From Actinomycetaceae bacterium MB13-C1-2 (lineage in GTDB: Bacteria > Actinomycetota > Actinomycetes > Actinomycetales > Actinomycetaceae), in contig CP141731.1 of NCBI GenBank assembly GCA_035621235.1, positions 1,302,001-1,366,000 on the forward strand: 64,000 nt of DNA, given 5' to 3'. Within the stretch, counting starts at the first letter, position 1. Each line of letters begins with the position of its first letter. Below the pieces are notes generated by a model. It saw only the letters and a list, made by a program, of their open reading frames with translations. It made no database searches and was not told where the DNA came from. Positions 8,935 to 17,159 of the stretch are shown piece by piece. Position numbers and translations under genes: made by a program.

Positions 8935-9309
8935 GTGCCAACTATCAATCAGTTGGTCCGCAAGGGCCGCACGCCGAAGCCCAAGAAGGGCAAGACGCCA
9001 GCGCTGAAGGGCTCCCCCCAGCGTCGTGGTGTCTGCACGCGCGTTTACACGACCACCCCGAAGAAGCCGAACTCTGCTCTGCGTAAGGTCGCCCGTGTGC
9101 GCCTGTCCAGTGGCATCGAGGTCTCGGCCTACATCCCGGGTGAGGGTCACAACCTTCAGGAACACTCAATGGTCCTGGTCCGTGGTGGCCGTGTTAAGGA
9201 CCTCCCCGGCGTTCGCTACCGCATCATCCGTGGGGCGCTGGATACCCAGGGCGTCCGTGACCGCCAGCAGGCTCGCTCCCGCTACGGCGCGAAGAAGGAG
9301 AAGAAGTAA
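8935..9309 (+). CDS. rpsL: 30S ribosomal protein S12
   Basis: 124 residues, full length, GTG start with AAGGAGA upstream. [12 protein letters not shown], the [14 protein letters not shown] block and [11 protein letters not shown] match the family throughout. S12 lies at the decoding centre; the streptomycin-related lysines are present in KKPNSAL and in the GVRYRI region. Its stop overlaps the rpsG ATG by one base, so translation of the pair is coupled. Confidence 0.98.
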   Translation: MPTINQLVRKGRTPKPKKGKTPALKGSPQRRGVCTRVYTTTPKKPNSALRKVARVRLSSGIEVSAYIPGEGHNLQEHSMVLVRGGRVKDLPGVRYRIIRGALDTQGVRDRQQARSRYGAKKEKK

Positions 9310-9779
9310 TGCCTCGTAAGGGTCCAGTCCCCAAGCGTCCCCTGGTCGATGATCCGGTTTACGGTTCGAAGTTGGTTTCTCAGCTCGTTAACCGTGTTCT
9401 GCTCGACGGTAAGAAGTCAACCGCGGAATCGATCGTTTACGGCGCCCTCGAAATCGTTGGTGAGAAGACGGATCAACCGCCTGTCACCGTCATGAAGCGA
9501 GCACTTGACAACATTCGCCCGAACGTTGAGGTCCGTTCCCGCCGTGTCGGTGGTTCGACTTACCAGGTTCCGGTTGAGGTTCGTCCCTCGCGCGCAACCG
9601 CTCTTTCGCTCCGCTGGTTGGTTGACTACTCGCGCAAGCGTCGTGAGAAGACCATGACCGAGCGTTTGGCGAACGAAATCCTCGATGCCTCCAACGGTCT
9701 TGGTGCCGCTGTGAAGCGTCGCGAGGACGTCCACAAGATGGCCGAGTCGAACCGCGCGTTCGCACACTACCGCTGGTAA
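9309..9779 (+). CDS. rpsG: 30S ribosomal protein S7
   Basis: 156 residues, standard bacterial length. [10 protein letters not shown] at the start and the [13 protein letters not shown] hairpin are diagnostic. S7 nucleates assembly of the 30S head by binding the 3' domain of 16S rRNA and, in many bacteria, is the translational repressor of the str operon. It follows rpsL with one base of overlap and precedes fusA by 15 bases. Confidence 0.98.
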   Translation: MPRKGPVPKRPLVDDPVYGSKLVSQLVNRVLLDGKKSTAESIVYGALEIVGEKTDQPPVTVMKRALDNIRPNVEVRSRRVGGSTYQVPVEVRPSRATALSLRWLVDYSRKRREKTMTERLANEILDASNGLGAAVKRREDVHKMAESNRAFAHYRW

Positions 9780-9794
9780 TAGTAAGGAATCCAC

Positions 9795-11918
9795 GTGGCA
9801 CAAGAAGTGCTTACAGACCTTAGTAAGGTCCGCAACATCGGCATCATGGCGCACATCGATGCCGGAAAGACGACCGTCACAGAACGCATCCTGTTCTACA
9901 CGGGCATCAACTACAAGATTGGTGAAACCCACGACGGTGCCTCGACCACGGACTGGATGGAGCAGGAAAAGGAGCGTGGTATCACCATCACCTCCGCTGC
10001 TGTAACCACGTTCTGGAAGGGCTACCAGATCAACGTTATCGACACCCCCGGACACGTTGACTTCACGGCTGAGGTAGAGCGCTCGCTGCGCGTCCTCGAC
10101 GGTGCTGTCGCAGTGTTTGACGGTAAGGAAGGTGTCGAGCCGCAGTCTGAGACCGTTTGGCGTCAGGCCGACAAGTACAACGTTCCGCGCATCTGCTTCA
10201 TCAATAAGATGGACAAGCTGGGTGCCGACTTCTACTACTCGGTTAAGACCATCATTGACCGTTTGTCCGCGACCCCGATCGTCATGGAACTGCCTATCGG
10301 TGCAGAGAGTGACTTCTCCGGCGTCGTTGACCTGATTCGGATGAAGGCTCTGCGTTTCCCCGAGGTTGACGAGAATGGCAATAAGACCCTCGGCGCACTT
10401 GTGGTCGAGGAAGATATTCCCGCTGACCTCGTTGATAAGGCTGAGGAATACCGTGAGAAGCTCATGGAGGCCGCGGCCGAAGGCACCGAGGAACTCATGG
10501 ACGCCTACCTTGAGAACCTTGAGCTGACCAACGACCAGATTAAAGAGGGTGTTCGCGCTCTGACCGTTTCTGGCACAGCTTTCCCGGTTTACTGCGGTAC
10601 CGCGCTACGTAACCAGGGTGTTCAGCCCGTTCTGGACGGTGTAGTTGATTTCCTACCTTCGCCTTTGGACATTGGCGATGTTGAGGGTTTCCGCCCCGGC
10701 CACGAAGAGGATGGCAACACTGAGATCCGCAAGCCGGACGAGAACGAACCTTTCTCCGCCCTGGCTTTCAAGATCGCGGCACACCCGTTCTACGGCAAGC
10801 TGATCTTCATCCGGGTCTACTCCGGCAAGGTTGAGTCCGGTGGTCAGGTACTCAACGCGACCAAGGGCAAGAAGGAGCGCATTGGGCGCATCTTCCAGAT
10901 GCACTCCAACAAGGAGAACCCGGTCGAGGTTGCGCACGCCGGACACATCTACGCAGTGGTTGGCCTTAAGGACACCACGACCGGTGATTCACTGTCTGCA
11001 ATCGACAAGCCCGTTGTGATTGAGTCGATGACCTTCCCGAAGCCGGTTATCCACGTTGCGGTTGAGCCCAAGTCGAAGGCTGACCAAGAGAAGATGTCGC
11101 TGGCTATCCAGAAGCTGGCGGAAGAGGATCCGACCTTCTCCGTCGAGCTAGATCCCGAAACCGGTCAGACCGTTATCGGTGGTATGGGTGAGCTTCACCT
11201 GGACATCATCGTTGACCGGATGCGTCGTGAGTACAAGGTCGAGGCAAACGTCGGCAAGCCAATGGTCGCGTACCGCGAGACCATCCGTAAGCCGGTTGAG
11301 AAGCTCGAATACACCCACAAGAAGCAGACTGGTGGTTCCGGTCAGTTCGGTCGTGTCATTATTGCGATCGAGCCGATGGAAGCGAACGCCGAGGTCGACT
11401 ACGAGTTTGTCGACAAGGTGACCGGCGGCCGTATTCCTCGTGAATACATTCCTTCGGTCGACGCAGGCATGAAGTCCGCTCTGGATACCGGCGTCCTCGC
11501 TGGATACCCGGTTGTGGGCGTCAAGGCAACACTGCTCGACGGCGCCTACCACGACGTTGACTCTTCTGAAATGGCGTTCAAGATTGCCGGAACAATGGCG
11601 ATGCGTGAAGCCCTACGGAAGGCCAGCCCGGTTCTGCTTGAGCCGGTCATGGATGTCGAGGTTCGTACCCCCGAAGAGTATCTGGGAGAAGTCATCGGCG
11701 ACCTGAACAGCCGCCGCGGCGCAATCCAGTCAATGGATGAGCAGCACGGCGTTCGCGTCGTTCGCGCGCACGTTCCACTGTCAGAAATGTTCGGTTACGT
11801 TGGCGATCTGCGTTCTAAGACGCAGGGCCGCGCGGTCTACAGCATGCAGTTCGATAGCTACGCTGAAGTACCTCGCAATGTCGCTGACGAAATCGTTGGA
11901 AAGTCTCGGGGCGAGTAA
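9795..11918 (+). CDS. fusA: Elongation factor G
   Basis: 707 residues from GTG 9795. G1 AHIDAGKT, G2 region ERGITI, G3 DTPGHVDFT and G4 NKMDK are intact; domain II starts near residue 300, and the domain IV loop with [21 protein letters not shown] in two blocks is present. EF-G is the GTPase that drives ribosomal translocation and, with RRF, recycling. It is third in the str operon. Confidence 0.98.
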   Translation: MAQEVLTDLSKVRNIGIMAHIDAGKTTVTERILFYTGINYKIGETHDGASTTDWMEQEKERGITITSAAVTTFWKGYQINVIDTPGHVDFTAEVERSLRVLDGAVAVFDGKEGVEPQSETVWRQADKYNVPRICFINKMDKLGADFYYSVKTIIDRLSATPIVMELPIGAESDFSGVVDLIRMKALRFPEVDENGNKTLGALVVEEDIPADLVDKAEEYREKLMEAAAEGTEELMDAYLENLELTNDQIKEGVRALTVSGTAFPVYCGTALRNQGVQPVLDGVVDFLPSPLDIGDVEGFRPGHEEDGNTEIRKPDENEPFSALAFKIAAHPFYGKLIFIRVYSGKVESGGQVLNATKGKKERIGRIFQMHSNKENPVEVAHAGHIYAVVGLKDTTTGDSLSAIDKPVVIESMTFPKPVIHVAVEPKSKADQEKMSLAIQKLAEEDPTFSVELDPETGQTVIGGMGELHLDIIVDRMRREYKVEANVGKPMVAYRETIRKPVEKLEYTHKKQTGGSGQFGRVIIAIEPMEANAEVDYEFVDKVTGGRIPREYIPSVDAGMKSALDTGVLAGYPVVGVKATLLDGAYHDVDSSEMAFKIAGTMAMREALRKASPVLLEPVMDVEVRTPEEYLGEVIGDLNSRRGAIQSMDEQHGVRVVRAHVPLSEMFGYVGDLRSKTQGRAVYSMQFDSYAEVPRNVADEIVGKSRGE

Positions 11919-11930
11919 CCCCGGGGTGGG

Positions 11931-11958
11931 TCCGCCCGCACGCAGTTTCGCGGGCGGA
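11931..11958 (+). promoter_or_regulatory. fusA-tuf intergenic hairpin
   Basis: TCCGCCCGC at 11931-11939 pairs with GCGGGCGGA at 11950-11958 around a 10-base loop. There is no T-run, so it is more likely an attenuator, processing site or mRNA-stability element than a full terminator. tuf follows 95 bases later with its own ribosome site, which would allow extra tuf expression. Confidence 0.5.
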
Positions 11959-12052
11959 TCTCCTCACAAAATCAAAGGAAAACCCCGTAGCTGCTTAGCC
12001 CCGATGTAGAGTTACACAGGCGAAACAACTACCCGAGTCCAGGAGGACAATA

Positions 12053-13243
12053 GTGGCGAAGGCCAAGTTTGAGCGCACAAAGCCTCACGTGAATGTCGGC
12101 ACCATTGGTCACGTTGACCACGGTAAGACGACCCTGACCGCAGCAATCACCAAGGTGCTGGCAGACAAGTACCCGGACCTGAACGAGTTCAGCCCGTTTG
12201 ATGCTGTTGACAACGCACCTGAAGAGCGCGAGCGCGGAATCACCATCAACGTTTCCCACGTTGAGTACCAGACCGACAAGCGTCACTACGCACACGTTGA
12301 CGCCCCCGGTCACGCTGACTACGTCAAGAACATGATCACCGGTGCCGCCCAGATGGACGGCGCGATCCTGGTGGTTGCCGCAACTGACGGCCCCATGGCA
12401 CAGACCCGCGAGCACGTTCTTCTTGCCCGCCAGGTTGGCGTCCCCACCATCCTTGTCGCACTGAACAAGTCCGACATGGTTGATGATGAGGAAATGCTTG
12501 AGCTGGTTGAGGAAGAGGTCCGCGACCTACTGTCCAGCCAGGGCTTCGACGGCGACAACGCTCCGGTCATCCAGGTTTCCGCTCTGAAGGCCCTTGAGGG
12601 CGATCCGGAGTGGGCAGCCAAGGTTGAGGAGCTCATGGACGCGGTCGATGAGTACGTCCCCACCCCTGAGCGCGAGATGGATAAGCCGTTCCTCATGCCT
12701 ATCGAGGACGTTTTCACCATCACCGGTCGTGGCACCGTTGTTACCGGCCGTGTCGAGCGTGGCAAGCTGCCGATCAACTCCGAAGTTGAGATCCTCGGCC
12801 TGCGCGAGCCACAGAAGACCACGGTCACCGGTATCGAGATGTTCCACAAGCAGATGGACGAGGCGTGGGCAGGCGAGAACTGTGGTCTGCTTCTTCGCGG
12901 CACCAAGCGTACCGACGTTGAGCGTGGCCAGGTCGTTGCCGTTCCCGGTTCGATCAAGCCTCACACCAAGTTCAAGGCTCAGGTCTACATCCTGAAGAAG
13001 GACGAGGGTGGCCGTGAGAAGCCGTTCTTCTCTAACTACCGTCCTCAGTTCTACTTCCGTACCACGGACGTTACCGGCATCATCACGCTGCCCGAGGGCC
13101 GCGACATGGTTATGCCTGGCGACACCACCGAGATTGAGGTCGAGCTGATTCAGCCGATCGCAATGGAGGTTGGCCTCGGTTTCGCTATCCGTGAGGGTGG
13201 CCGCACCGTTGGTTCGGGTAAGGTTACCGAGATCCTCGGCTAG
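12053..13243 (+). CDS. tuf: Elongation factor Tu
   Basis: 396 residues, GTG start with AGGAGG upstream. GHVDHGKTT, the ERGITI switch, [12 protein letters not shown] and NKSDM are intact, followed by domains 2 and 3 to VTEILG. EF-Tu carries aminoacyl-tRNA to the ribosome as the GTP complex. It closes the str operon and is followed by a strong terminator; it is the last core gene before the accessory island. Confidence 0.99.
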   Translation: MAKAKFERTKPHVNVGTIGHVDHGKTTLTAAITKVLADKYPDLNEFSPFDAVDNAPEERERGITINVSHVEYQTDKRHYAHVDAPGHADYVKNMITGAAQMDGAILVVAATDGPMAQTREHVLLARQVGVPTILVALNKSDMVDDEEMLELVEEEVRDLLSSQGFDGDNAPVIQVSALKALEGDPEWAAKVEELMDAVDEYVPTPEREMDKPFLMPIEDVFTITGRGTVVTGRVERGKLPINSEVEILGLREPQKTTVTGIEMFHKQMDEAWAGENCGLLLRGTKRTDVERGQVVAVPGSIKPHTKFKAQVYILKKDEGGREKPFFSNYRPQFYFRTTDVTGIITLPEGRDMVMPGDTTEIEVELIQPIAMEVGLGFAIREGGRTVGSGKVTEILG

Positions 13244-13270
13244 TAGTTCCAGGGCCAATAGGCTATTCAA

Positions 13271-13313
13271 AAGTCCGGTTCCACTCCCTGCAAGGGGGAG
13301 GGACCGGACTTTT
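13271..13313 (+). terminator. Rho-independent terminator of the str operon
   Basis: AAGTCCGGTTCC pairs with GGGACCGGACTT (one G-U) around an ACTCCCTGCAAGGGGGA loop, followed by TT. Position 28 bases after tuf fits termination of the whole operon. Confidence 0.85.
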
Positions 13314-13343
13314 GCATTCCTGCATCGCTCTGGGGGTCGGGCA

Positions 13344-13751
13344 TTGGTTTTAGACCCACGTTGGTCTCGCGTCCGCGTTGGTTTCGGGCCTGCATTAGTC
13401 CTAGGCCCGCGTTGGTTTCAGGCCTGCATTAGTCCTAGGCCCGCGTTGGTTTCAGGCCCGTGGTGGTTTAGGACTCACGCTAGTTCCAGATCCCCGTTGG
13501 TTTCGGTCCCGCCTTAGTTTCGGGCCCACGCTAGTTCCAGGTCCCCGTTGGTTTCGGTCCCACATTAGTTTCAGACCCACACTAGTTTCGGGTCCTCGTT
13601 AGTTTCGCGTCCGCATTGCTCTCGGGCCCACGCTAGTTCCAGGTCCCCGTTGGTTTCGGTCCCACATTAGTTTCAGACCCACACTAGTTTCGCGCCCTCA
13701 TTAGTTTCAGGCCTGCATTGGTTTCGGTCCCGCGCTAGTCCCAGATCCAGC
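13344..13751 (+). repeat. Tandem array of 24 degenerate 17-bp units
   Basis: Counting from 13344, twenty-four consecutive units keep an exact 17-base period to 13751 with no insertions or deletions, although units differ at several positions. Consensus is YTRGTTTCRGGYCCRCR; common versions begin TTGGTTTC, TTAGTTTC or CTAGTTCC. Some multi-unit blocks recur inside the array, showing expansion by duplication. The 17-base period breaks reading frame, so it is not coding; overlapping short ORFs are chance products. It lies just after the tuf terminator. Function unknown; a protein-binding array or a minisatellite are both possible. It has no spacers and is not CRISPR. Confidence 0.9.
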
Positions 13752-13806
13752 CATATATCTCCCTTCTGCCCTACAGGCCGGCTTTCGCCGAGACCAGTCG
13801 CCATTG

Positions 13807-13862
13807 GCCGAAACTCGGGGTCTCGATGAGTAAAGTCCCGTTGACACCCCTGATTCTGGCAT
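13807..13862 (+). repeat. Dispersed ~56-bp palindromic element, copy A
   Basis: Begins GGCCGAAACTCGGGGTCTCG and ends CACCCCTGATTCTGGCA, an imperfect inverted repeat with a TCCCG-containing centre. It shares layout and sequence with copies B-E at 13941, 15038, 32806 (inverted) and 52114. Confidence 0.75.
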
Positions 13863-13915
13863 TCAACCCAGAGGAGATATCGACCTAATACGAGGGAGAA
13901 TGAGGTTCGCACTTG

Positions 13916-14176
13916 CCCATGCGGATACACAGTCTCGATGTGCCGGAACTCGGGGTCTCGATGACTATAGTCCCGTTGACGCCCCGAGTTTTGGCATGTC
14001 AATCCGTCTCACCCAGACGACCGTCAGTTTTGGCCCAATTTGTGCTCGCGCCTAAATGGGGCGACAGTGTCTGGAAAGGAGCGTGTGATGACTGACAAGA
14101 CTGGAACAAGAACTCTTCAACTTCCCCATCCCCTAGTGCCGGAGAATGTGTCGCTGGGTAAAGTCCTTGAAACCCG
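13916..14176 (+). repeat. Source copy of a ~260-bp inverted duplication
   Basis: This segment, from CCCATGCGG through palindrome copy B into codon ~29 of the nitroreductase gene, matches the reverse complement of 32629-32888 at roughly nine bases in ten by eye. The present copy leads into the intact gene, so the other one is the derived fragment. Confidence 0.85.
13941..13996 (+). repeat. Dispersed ~56-bp palindromic element, copy B
   Basis: TGCCGGAACTCGGGGTCTCG at the left pairs with CGCCCCGAGTTTTGGCA at the right; centre contains AGTCCCG as in copy A. It sits inside the duplicated segment. Confidence 0.75.
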
Positions 14177-14699
14177 ACATTCGATCCGAAAGTTCAGTGA
14201 TGAACCACTTAGCCAGGAGGACTTGGCGACGCTTCTATGGGCCGGCTACGGCGTACGGGATGATGGGAGGCGAACGGTCCCATCGGCGGTTGCCTTTTAC
14301 GGACTCCAACTTTTCGTAGTGGTTGGAGAAGTGAGGCGCATTGATTCGGGGATTTATTCTTGGAACCCACAGACCAACGGCCTCAATCTCATGAGTTCAG
14401 GTGACCTGCGTTTTCAGCTGCAAAAGGCCACCTCGGGTCAAGAAGTAGTGGCTGACGCCCCGGCTACCTTAGTCTTTGCTGCCTCGGAGAAGTACGGCGA
14501 ACGGTTCGGTGATCGAGGCGAGGCTTTTGCTGCCAACGAGGTTGGTTTCTCTGTCCAGAACACCTTGCTGACGGCGGTCGCGCTTGGACTAGGAGCGGTT
14601 CCGGTGGGAGGATTCTCTGCGTCGGAAGTAGCAGACAGCCTTGGCATCCAAGGGAGCGGCAAGCCATATTTACTGGTCCCAGTCGGTCACCCCGCCTGA
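14088..14699 (+). CDS. SagB/ThcOx-type nitroreductase-fold oxidoreductase
   Basis: 203 residues. The ATG at 14088 is chosen because AAGGAG lies 7 bases upstream; an in-frame ATG at 14040 lies in untranslated DNA. FMN-binding motif RHSIRKF is near residue 28, the active-site region VPSAVAFYGLQLFVVV follows, and the C-terminus ends YLLVPVGHP, typical of nitroreductase-family proteins. The SagB-like subgroup oxidises azoline rings or reduces varied substrates; no YcaO or peptide precursor is nearby, so a stand-alone role is likelier. The last codons lie inside the first unit of a 126-bp tandem repeat, and the first ~29 codons are duplicated at 32.6 kb. Confidence 0.8.
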   Translation: MTDKTGTRTLQLPHPLVPENVSLGKVLETRHSIRKFSDEPLSQEDLATLLWAGYGVRDDGRRTVPSAVAFYGLQLFVVVGEVRRIDSGIYSWNPQTNGLNLMSSGDLRFQLQKATSGQEVVADAPATLVFAASEKYGERFGDRGEAFAANEVGFSVQNTLLTAVALGLGAVPVGGFSASEVADSLGIQGSGKPYLLVPVGHPA

Positions 14700-14968
14700 C
14701 TGAGTACTATTCCCCCGGCGTCAGTGGAAGTAGGCACATTCCCGTGAAACTCAAGCGACAGGTCGAGCTATCACCCCGGCGTCCGTCGAGGTAAGGGTTG
14801 CGCCGTCGTCGGTCACCCCGCCTGACTGAGTACTATCACCCTGGCGTCAGTGGAAGTAGGCACATTCCCGTGAAACTCAAGCGACAGGTCGAGCTATCAC
14901 CCTGGCGTCCGTCGAGGTAAGGGTTGCGCCGTCGTCGGTCACCCCGCCTGACTGAGTACTATCAACCC
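14682..14968 (+). repeat. 126-bp tandem repeat, two full units plus part of a third
   Basis: GTCGGTCACCCCGCCTGACT recurs at 14682, 14808 and 14934, exactly 126 bases apart. The first two units differ at only a few bases. Each unit contains a weaker internal half-repeat (CCCGGCGTC..GTSGARGTAAGG type). The first unit includes the nitroreductase stop codon. Confidence 0.9.
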
Positions 14969-15100
14969 GGGTTCGCCTCTGATCAATCTGATCTCGCAAG
15001 GCTTCGCGGCACAATGGTGAACGGAGATTCTGCGTTTCGCCGTAATCCGGGGTCTCGATGGTGATTCGCTCCTGGAGACCCCGGCTTTTGGAAGTCGGAC
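14700..15100. other. Intergenic region: tandem repeat and palindrome copy C
   Basis: Between two convergent genes. It holds most of the 126-bp repeat and palindrome copy C; no gene is seen. Confidence 0.6.
15038..15093 (+). repeat. Dispersed palindromic element, copy C
   Basis: CCGGGGTCTCGATGG pairs with CTGGAGACCCCGG, the most diverged of five copies but with the strongest central stem. It lies just beyond the stop of the convergent leftward gene and may double as its transcription terminator. Confidence 0.6.
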
Positions 15101-16117
15101 CTAGAGACGCTCTGCCGGCTGTGAGACTGTCCGCGCAGCCCGGGCTAACTCGTGCTGAATCCTCTCAATTAGTCGGTCAGGTTCCTGAAGATCACGCCAC
15201 CTAAATCGGATCACTCTCCATCCGAGGCTACGCAGTGAGTCCTCCCTTTCGATCTGGTCCAGCATCACGATGTCGCGATCATGCCCCTGGTACTTGATTC
15301 TCCCGTCAAACTCGATGCATAACATTAGTTCGGGCACCGCAGCGTCCAAATAGTATTTCCCCATAGGGTGTGACACCAAGTGTTGAGTACGCACACTCCC
15401 TGCCCCGCTCAGATGAAGGTGATAGAGCAGCAGCTCCTCCGCCACCGAATCACATCCTCCGTCGGCGCGTTCCAAGATCCAAGCTGCTCTTCTCCGGTTG
15501 CGGGAACGCGGCTCAGTTTGGGTTGTCAGTCGCTCTAGCAAAGCAATCCGAGCCGTTGCTTCCCGTGCTCTAGATGCATCTAACGCCCGACGTGAGAACC
15601 GGGAAAGTCGACGTAGTCCCTCGCACGCGGTCACGAAACTGGACTCATTCGGAGCTAACAGAACCGTCGACACAATGGTGTCTTTGAGATCCAGAGTGTT
15701 AATACCGGATATCTGTTCCTGCGCCATCCTGGACATCGAAGTCGCAGGATGAAGGGTTAGGCGAGTTGCCGGGGCGAGAATCTTATCGCAAAGCATCACT
15801 GGCTGAAGCATCTCCGTTCCCCCGCGCCCCGATCCAGATAGACGGAGGTCCATGTTCCAGGTCGTATCGGCCGAATCCAGGCCGTGAAGAAGCGCAGCAA
15901 CAGGACCAACAATGGTGGATTCCTTCCAGGACCGGGCACATGAAGCTGCCCGCGCGATCGCGATGGCCTGTCCCTTGTCCCAAGAATTGGTCAGCGAAAG
16001 GGCATAATCGGCTTCCATGTAGCACCCACGGCGGACCTTCACTAGATTTCGCCGCTTACGGAGGTTAGGGATGTCGGCGGAAAACACGACGTGTTCAAGC
16101 ACTCTACTTGCATCCAT
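15101..16117 (-). CDS. DUF559-type protein with AbiEi-like N-terminus
   Basis: 338 residues from ATG 16117, preceded by GAGGAGGG; a longer in-frame ATG at 16249 lacks such a site. The N-terminus (VFSADIPNLRKRRNLVKVRRGCYM) resembles the winged-helix start of AbiEi-type antitoxin and type IV toxin-antitoxin regulator proteins. The C-terminal ~110 residues match DUF559, a very-short-patch-repair-like nuclease fold: DAAVPELMLCIEFDGRIKYQ, then GWRVIRFRWRDL. The Asp/Glu pair and Gln-x-x pattern of the active site look preserved. No partner toxin adjoins it. It is flanked on both sides by tandem repeats of the same 126-base period. Role is unknown; defence or mobile-element association is inference. 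Confidence 0.65.
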   Translation of the reverse strand: MDASRVLEHVVFSADIPNLRKRRNLVKVRRGCYMEADYALSLTNSWDKGQAIAIARAASCARSWKESTIVGPVAALLHGLDSADTTWNMDLRLSGSGRGGTEMLQPVMLCDKILAPATRLTLHPATSMSRMAQEQISGINTLDLKDTIVSTVLLAPNESSFVTACEGLRRLSRFSRRALDASRAREATARIALLERLTTQTEPRSRNRRRAAWILERADGGCDSVAEELLLYHLHLSGAGSVRTQHLVSHPMGKYYLDAAVPELMLCIEFDGRIKYQGHDRDIVMLDQIEREDSLRSLGWRVIRFRWRDLQEPDRLIERIQHELARAARTVSQPAERL

Positions 16118-16302
16118 TTTCCCTCCTCGGTTCAAGTTCGTCCTAGATTGGCGGACGTGCGAGAGGCGTGCAACACCGTTCGCCCACATCTGTGGAATGT
16201 CCCCGTACGAGGGGACTGTGGACGAGCCGAACTCGAGGTCCAGCGTCACTCTGACGGGACCCCAACTCGGGTTAACTCCCTCGGAACTGAATTTCGGACC
16301 GT

Positions 16303-16590
16303 TGTCGGTGTTGTCTTCGGTGGGGTGGAATCTTGACGTTGGTTGCCATGCTTGAGGTCAGATACCTATTGGCCGTGTCTCTAGCTGAGACATTAGTGTG
16401 GCGGCGTGAACGCTGAGGGGTGAACCTCTGTCGGTGTTGTCTTCGGTGGGGTGGAATCTTTCCATTGGTTGCCGTGTTTGAGGTCAGATACCTATTGGCC
16501 GTGTCTCTAGCTGAGACATTAGTGTGGCGGTGTGAACGCTGAGGGGTGAACCTCTGTCGGTGTCGTCTTCAGCCTGGAATAGAACAGATC
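16303..16590 (+). repeat. Second 126-bp tandem repeat, two units plus part of a third
   Basis: TGTCGGTGTTGTCTTCGG begins at 16303 and 16429, and a variant begins at 16555, again exactly 126 bases apart. Each unit contains the palindrome GTCTCTAGCTGAGAC (16377-16391, 16503-16517). The unit sequence is not obviously related to the repeat at 14682 despite the same period. Confidence 0.88.
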
Positions 16591-17022
16591 GAGGACTTGC
16601 CAAGTGTCGCAATTTGACGCGGAGCACAACGGATAGGGATAACTACTCGACGTGTGGCGGACAGAGATTGCCGCGGTGGCTAGTGCGGGCGAAACTCTAC
16701 TCGGTAAACCGACCTGAGACAAAATTCGTAATTTTCCACCACGCTACGTCAATTAGCAAGTGCTATCTCAAAACGACTTGCAAAAATCAAGCGGTCGGTA
16801 AATATGACGCAGATCTCCACCGATGAGACTTTGGGCCTTTACTCGCATTGTTCAGATTTTTCTGTTTCTGGGAAACAGGTCCTAGTCTGCGAAAATGCGG
16901 CGAACGTCTGCATGGCACTGAAACATTCACTGAAACCATGTCATTTGTAGCGTAAAAGATGTGGGGGTATGAAGTGGGGATAAATATCGTTATGGGTAAT
17001 AATGACGAGGTTGCATTGACCA

Positions 17023-17028
17023 TATAAT
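17023..17028 (+). promoter_or_regulatory. Candidate -10 box of the pilus operon
   Basis: A perfect TATAAT lies 132 bases before the tip-adhesin ATG in AT-rich DNA. No good -35 box is found 17-18 bases upstream, so an activator-dependent promoter is possible. Confidence 0.3.
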
Positions 17029-17159
17029 CTGCCCCGCTCTCCGAAAGCAGCAGTTTTGCTGGCTTGCAATGACTTGTGAAAAGACTTAGACGGCGCTCTT
17101 GACGCTGTCTTGTGCACTGAAAATCCGGTGCTCGCAACAGACGAGTTTGAGGGAGTTAC

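Larger units (their letters stand above)
16118..17159. other. Long intergenic region before the pilus operon
   Basis: 1042 bases without a supported gene. It holds a small hairpin near 16199-16216 (GTCCCC/GGGGAC), a 126-bp tandem repeat (16303-16590), and a markedly more AT-rich stretch from about 16720 on that probably carries the pilus operon promoter. Confidence 0.6.

Noticed and set aside
8757-9086. ORF upstream of and overlapping rpsL
   Set aside because: Different frame from rpsL, no ribosome site, composition of untranslated leader.
9417-10055. Long minus-strand ORFs opposite rpsG, fusA, tuf and the ribosomal genes
   Set aside because: Shadow frames caused by codon bias of high-GC coding DNA; no start signals or homologous motifs.
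13170-13517. Plus-strand ORF across the tuf end and 17-bp array
   Set aside because: It overlaps tuf in another frame and then reads the array; the 17-base period makes its residue pattern a by-product.
13344-13751. CRISPR array
   Set aside because: Units are contiguous with no spacers, far shorter than CRISPR repeats, and no cas gene is present.
13673-14002. Minus-strand ORF with internal similarity (RDYSHRDPEFR/RDFTHRDPEFR)
   Set aside because: The similarity reflects palindrome copies A and B at DNA level, not a repeated protein.
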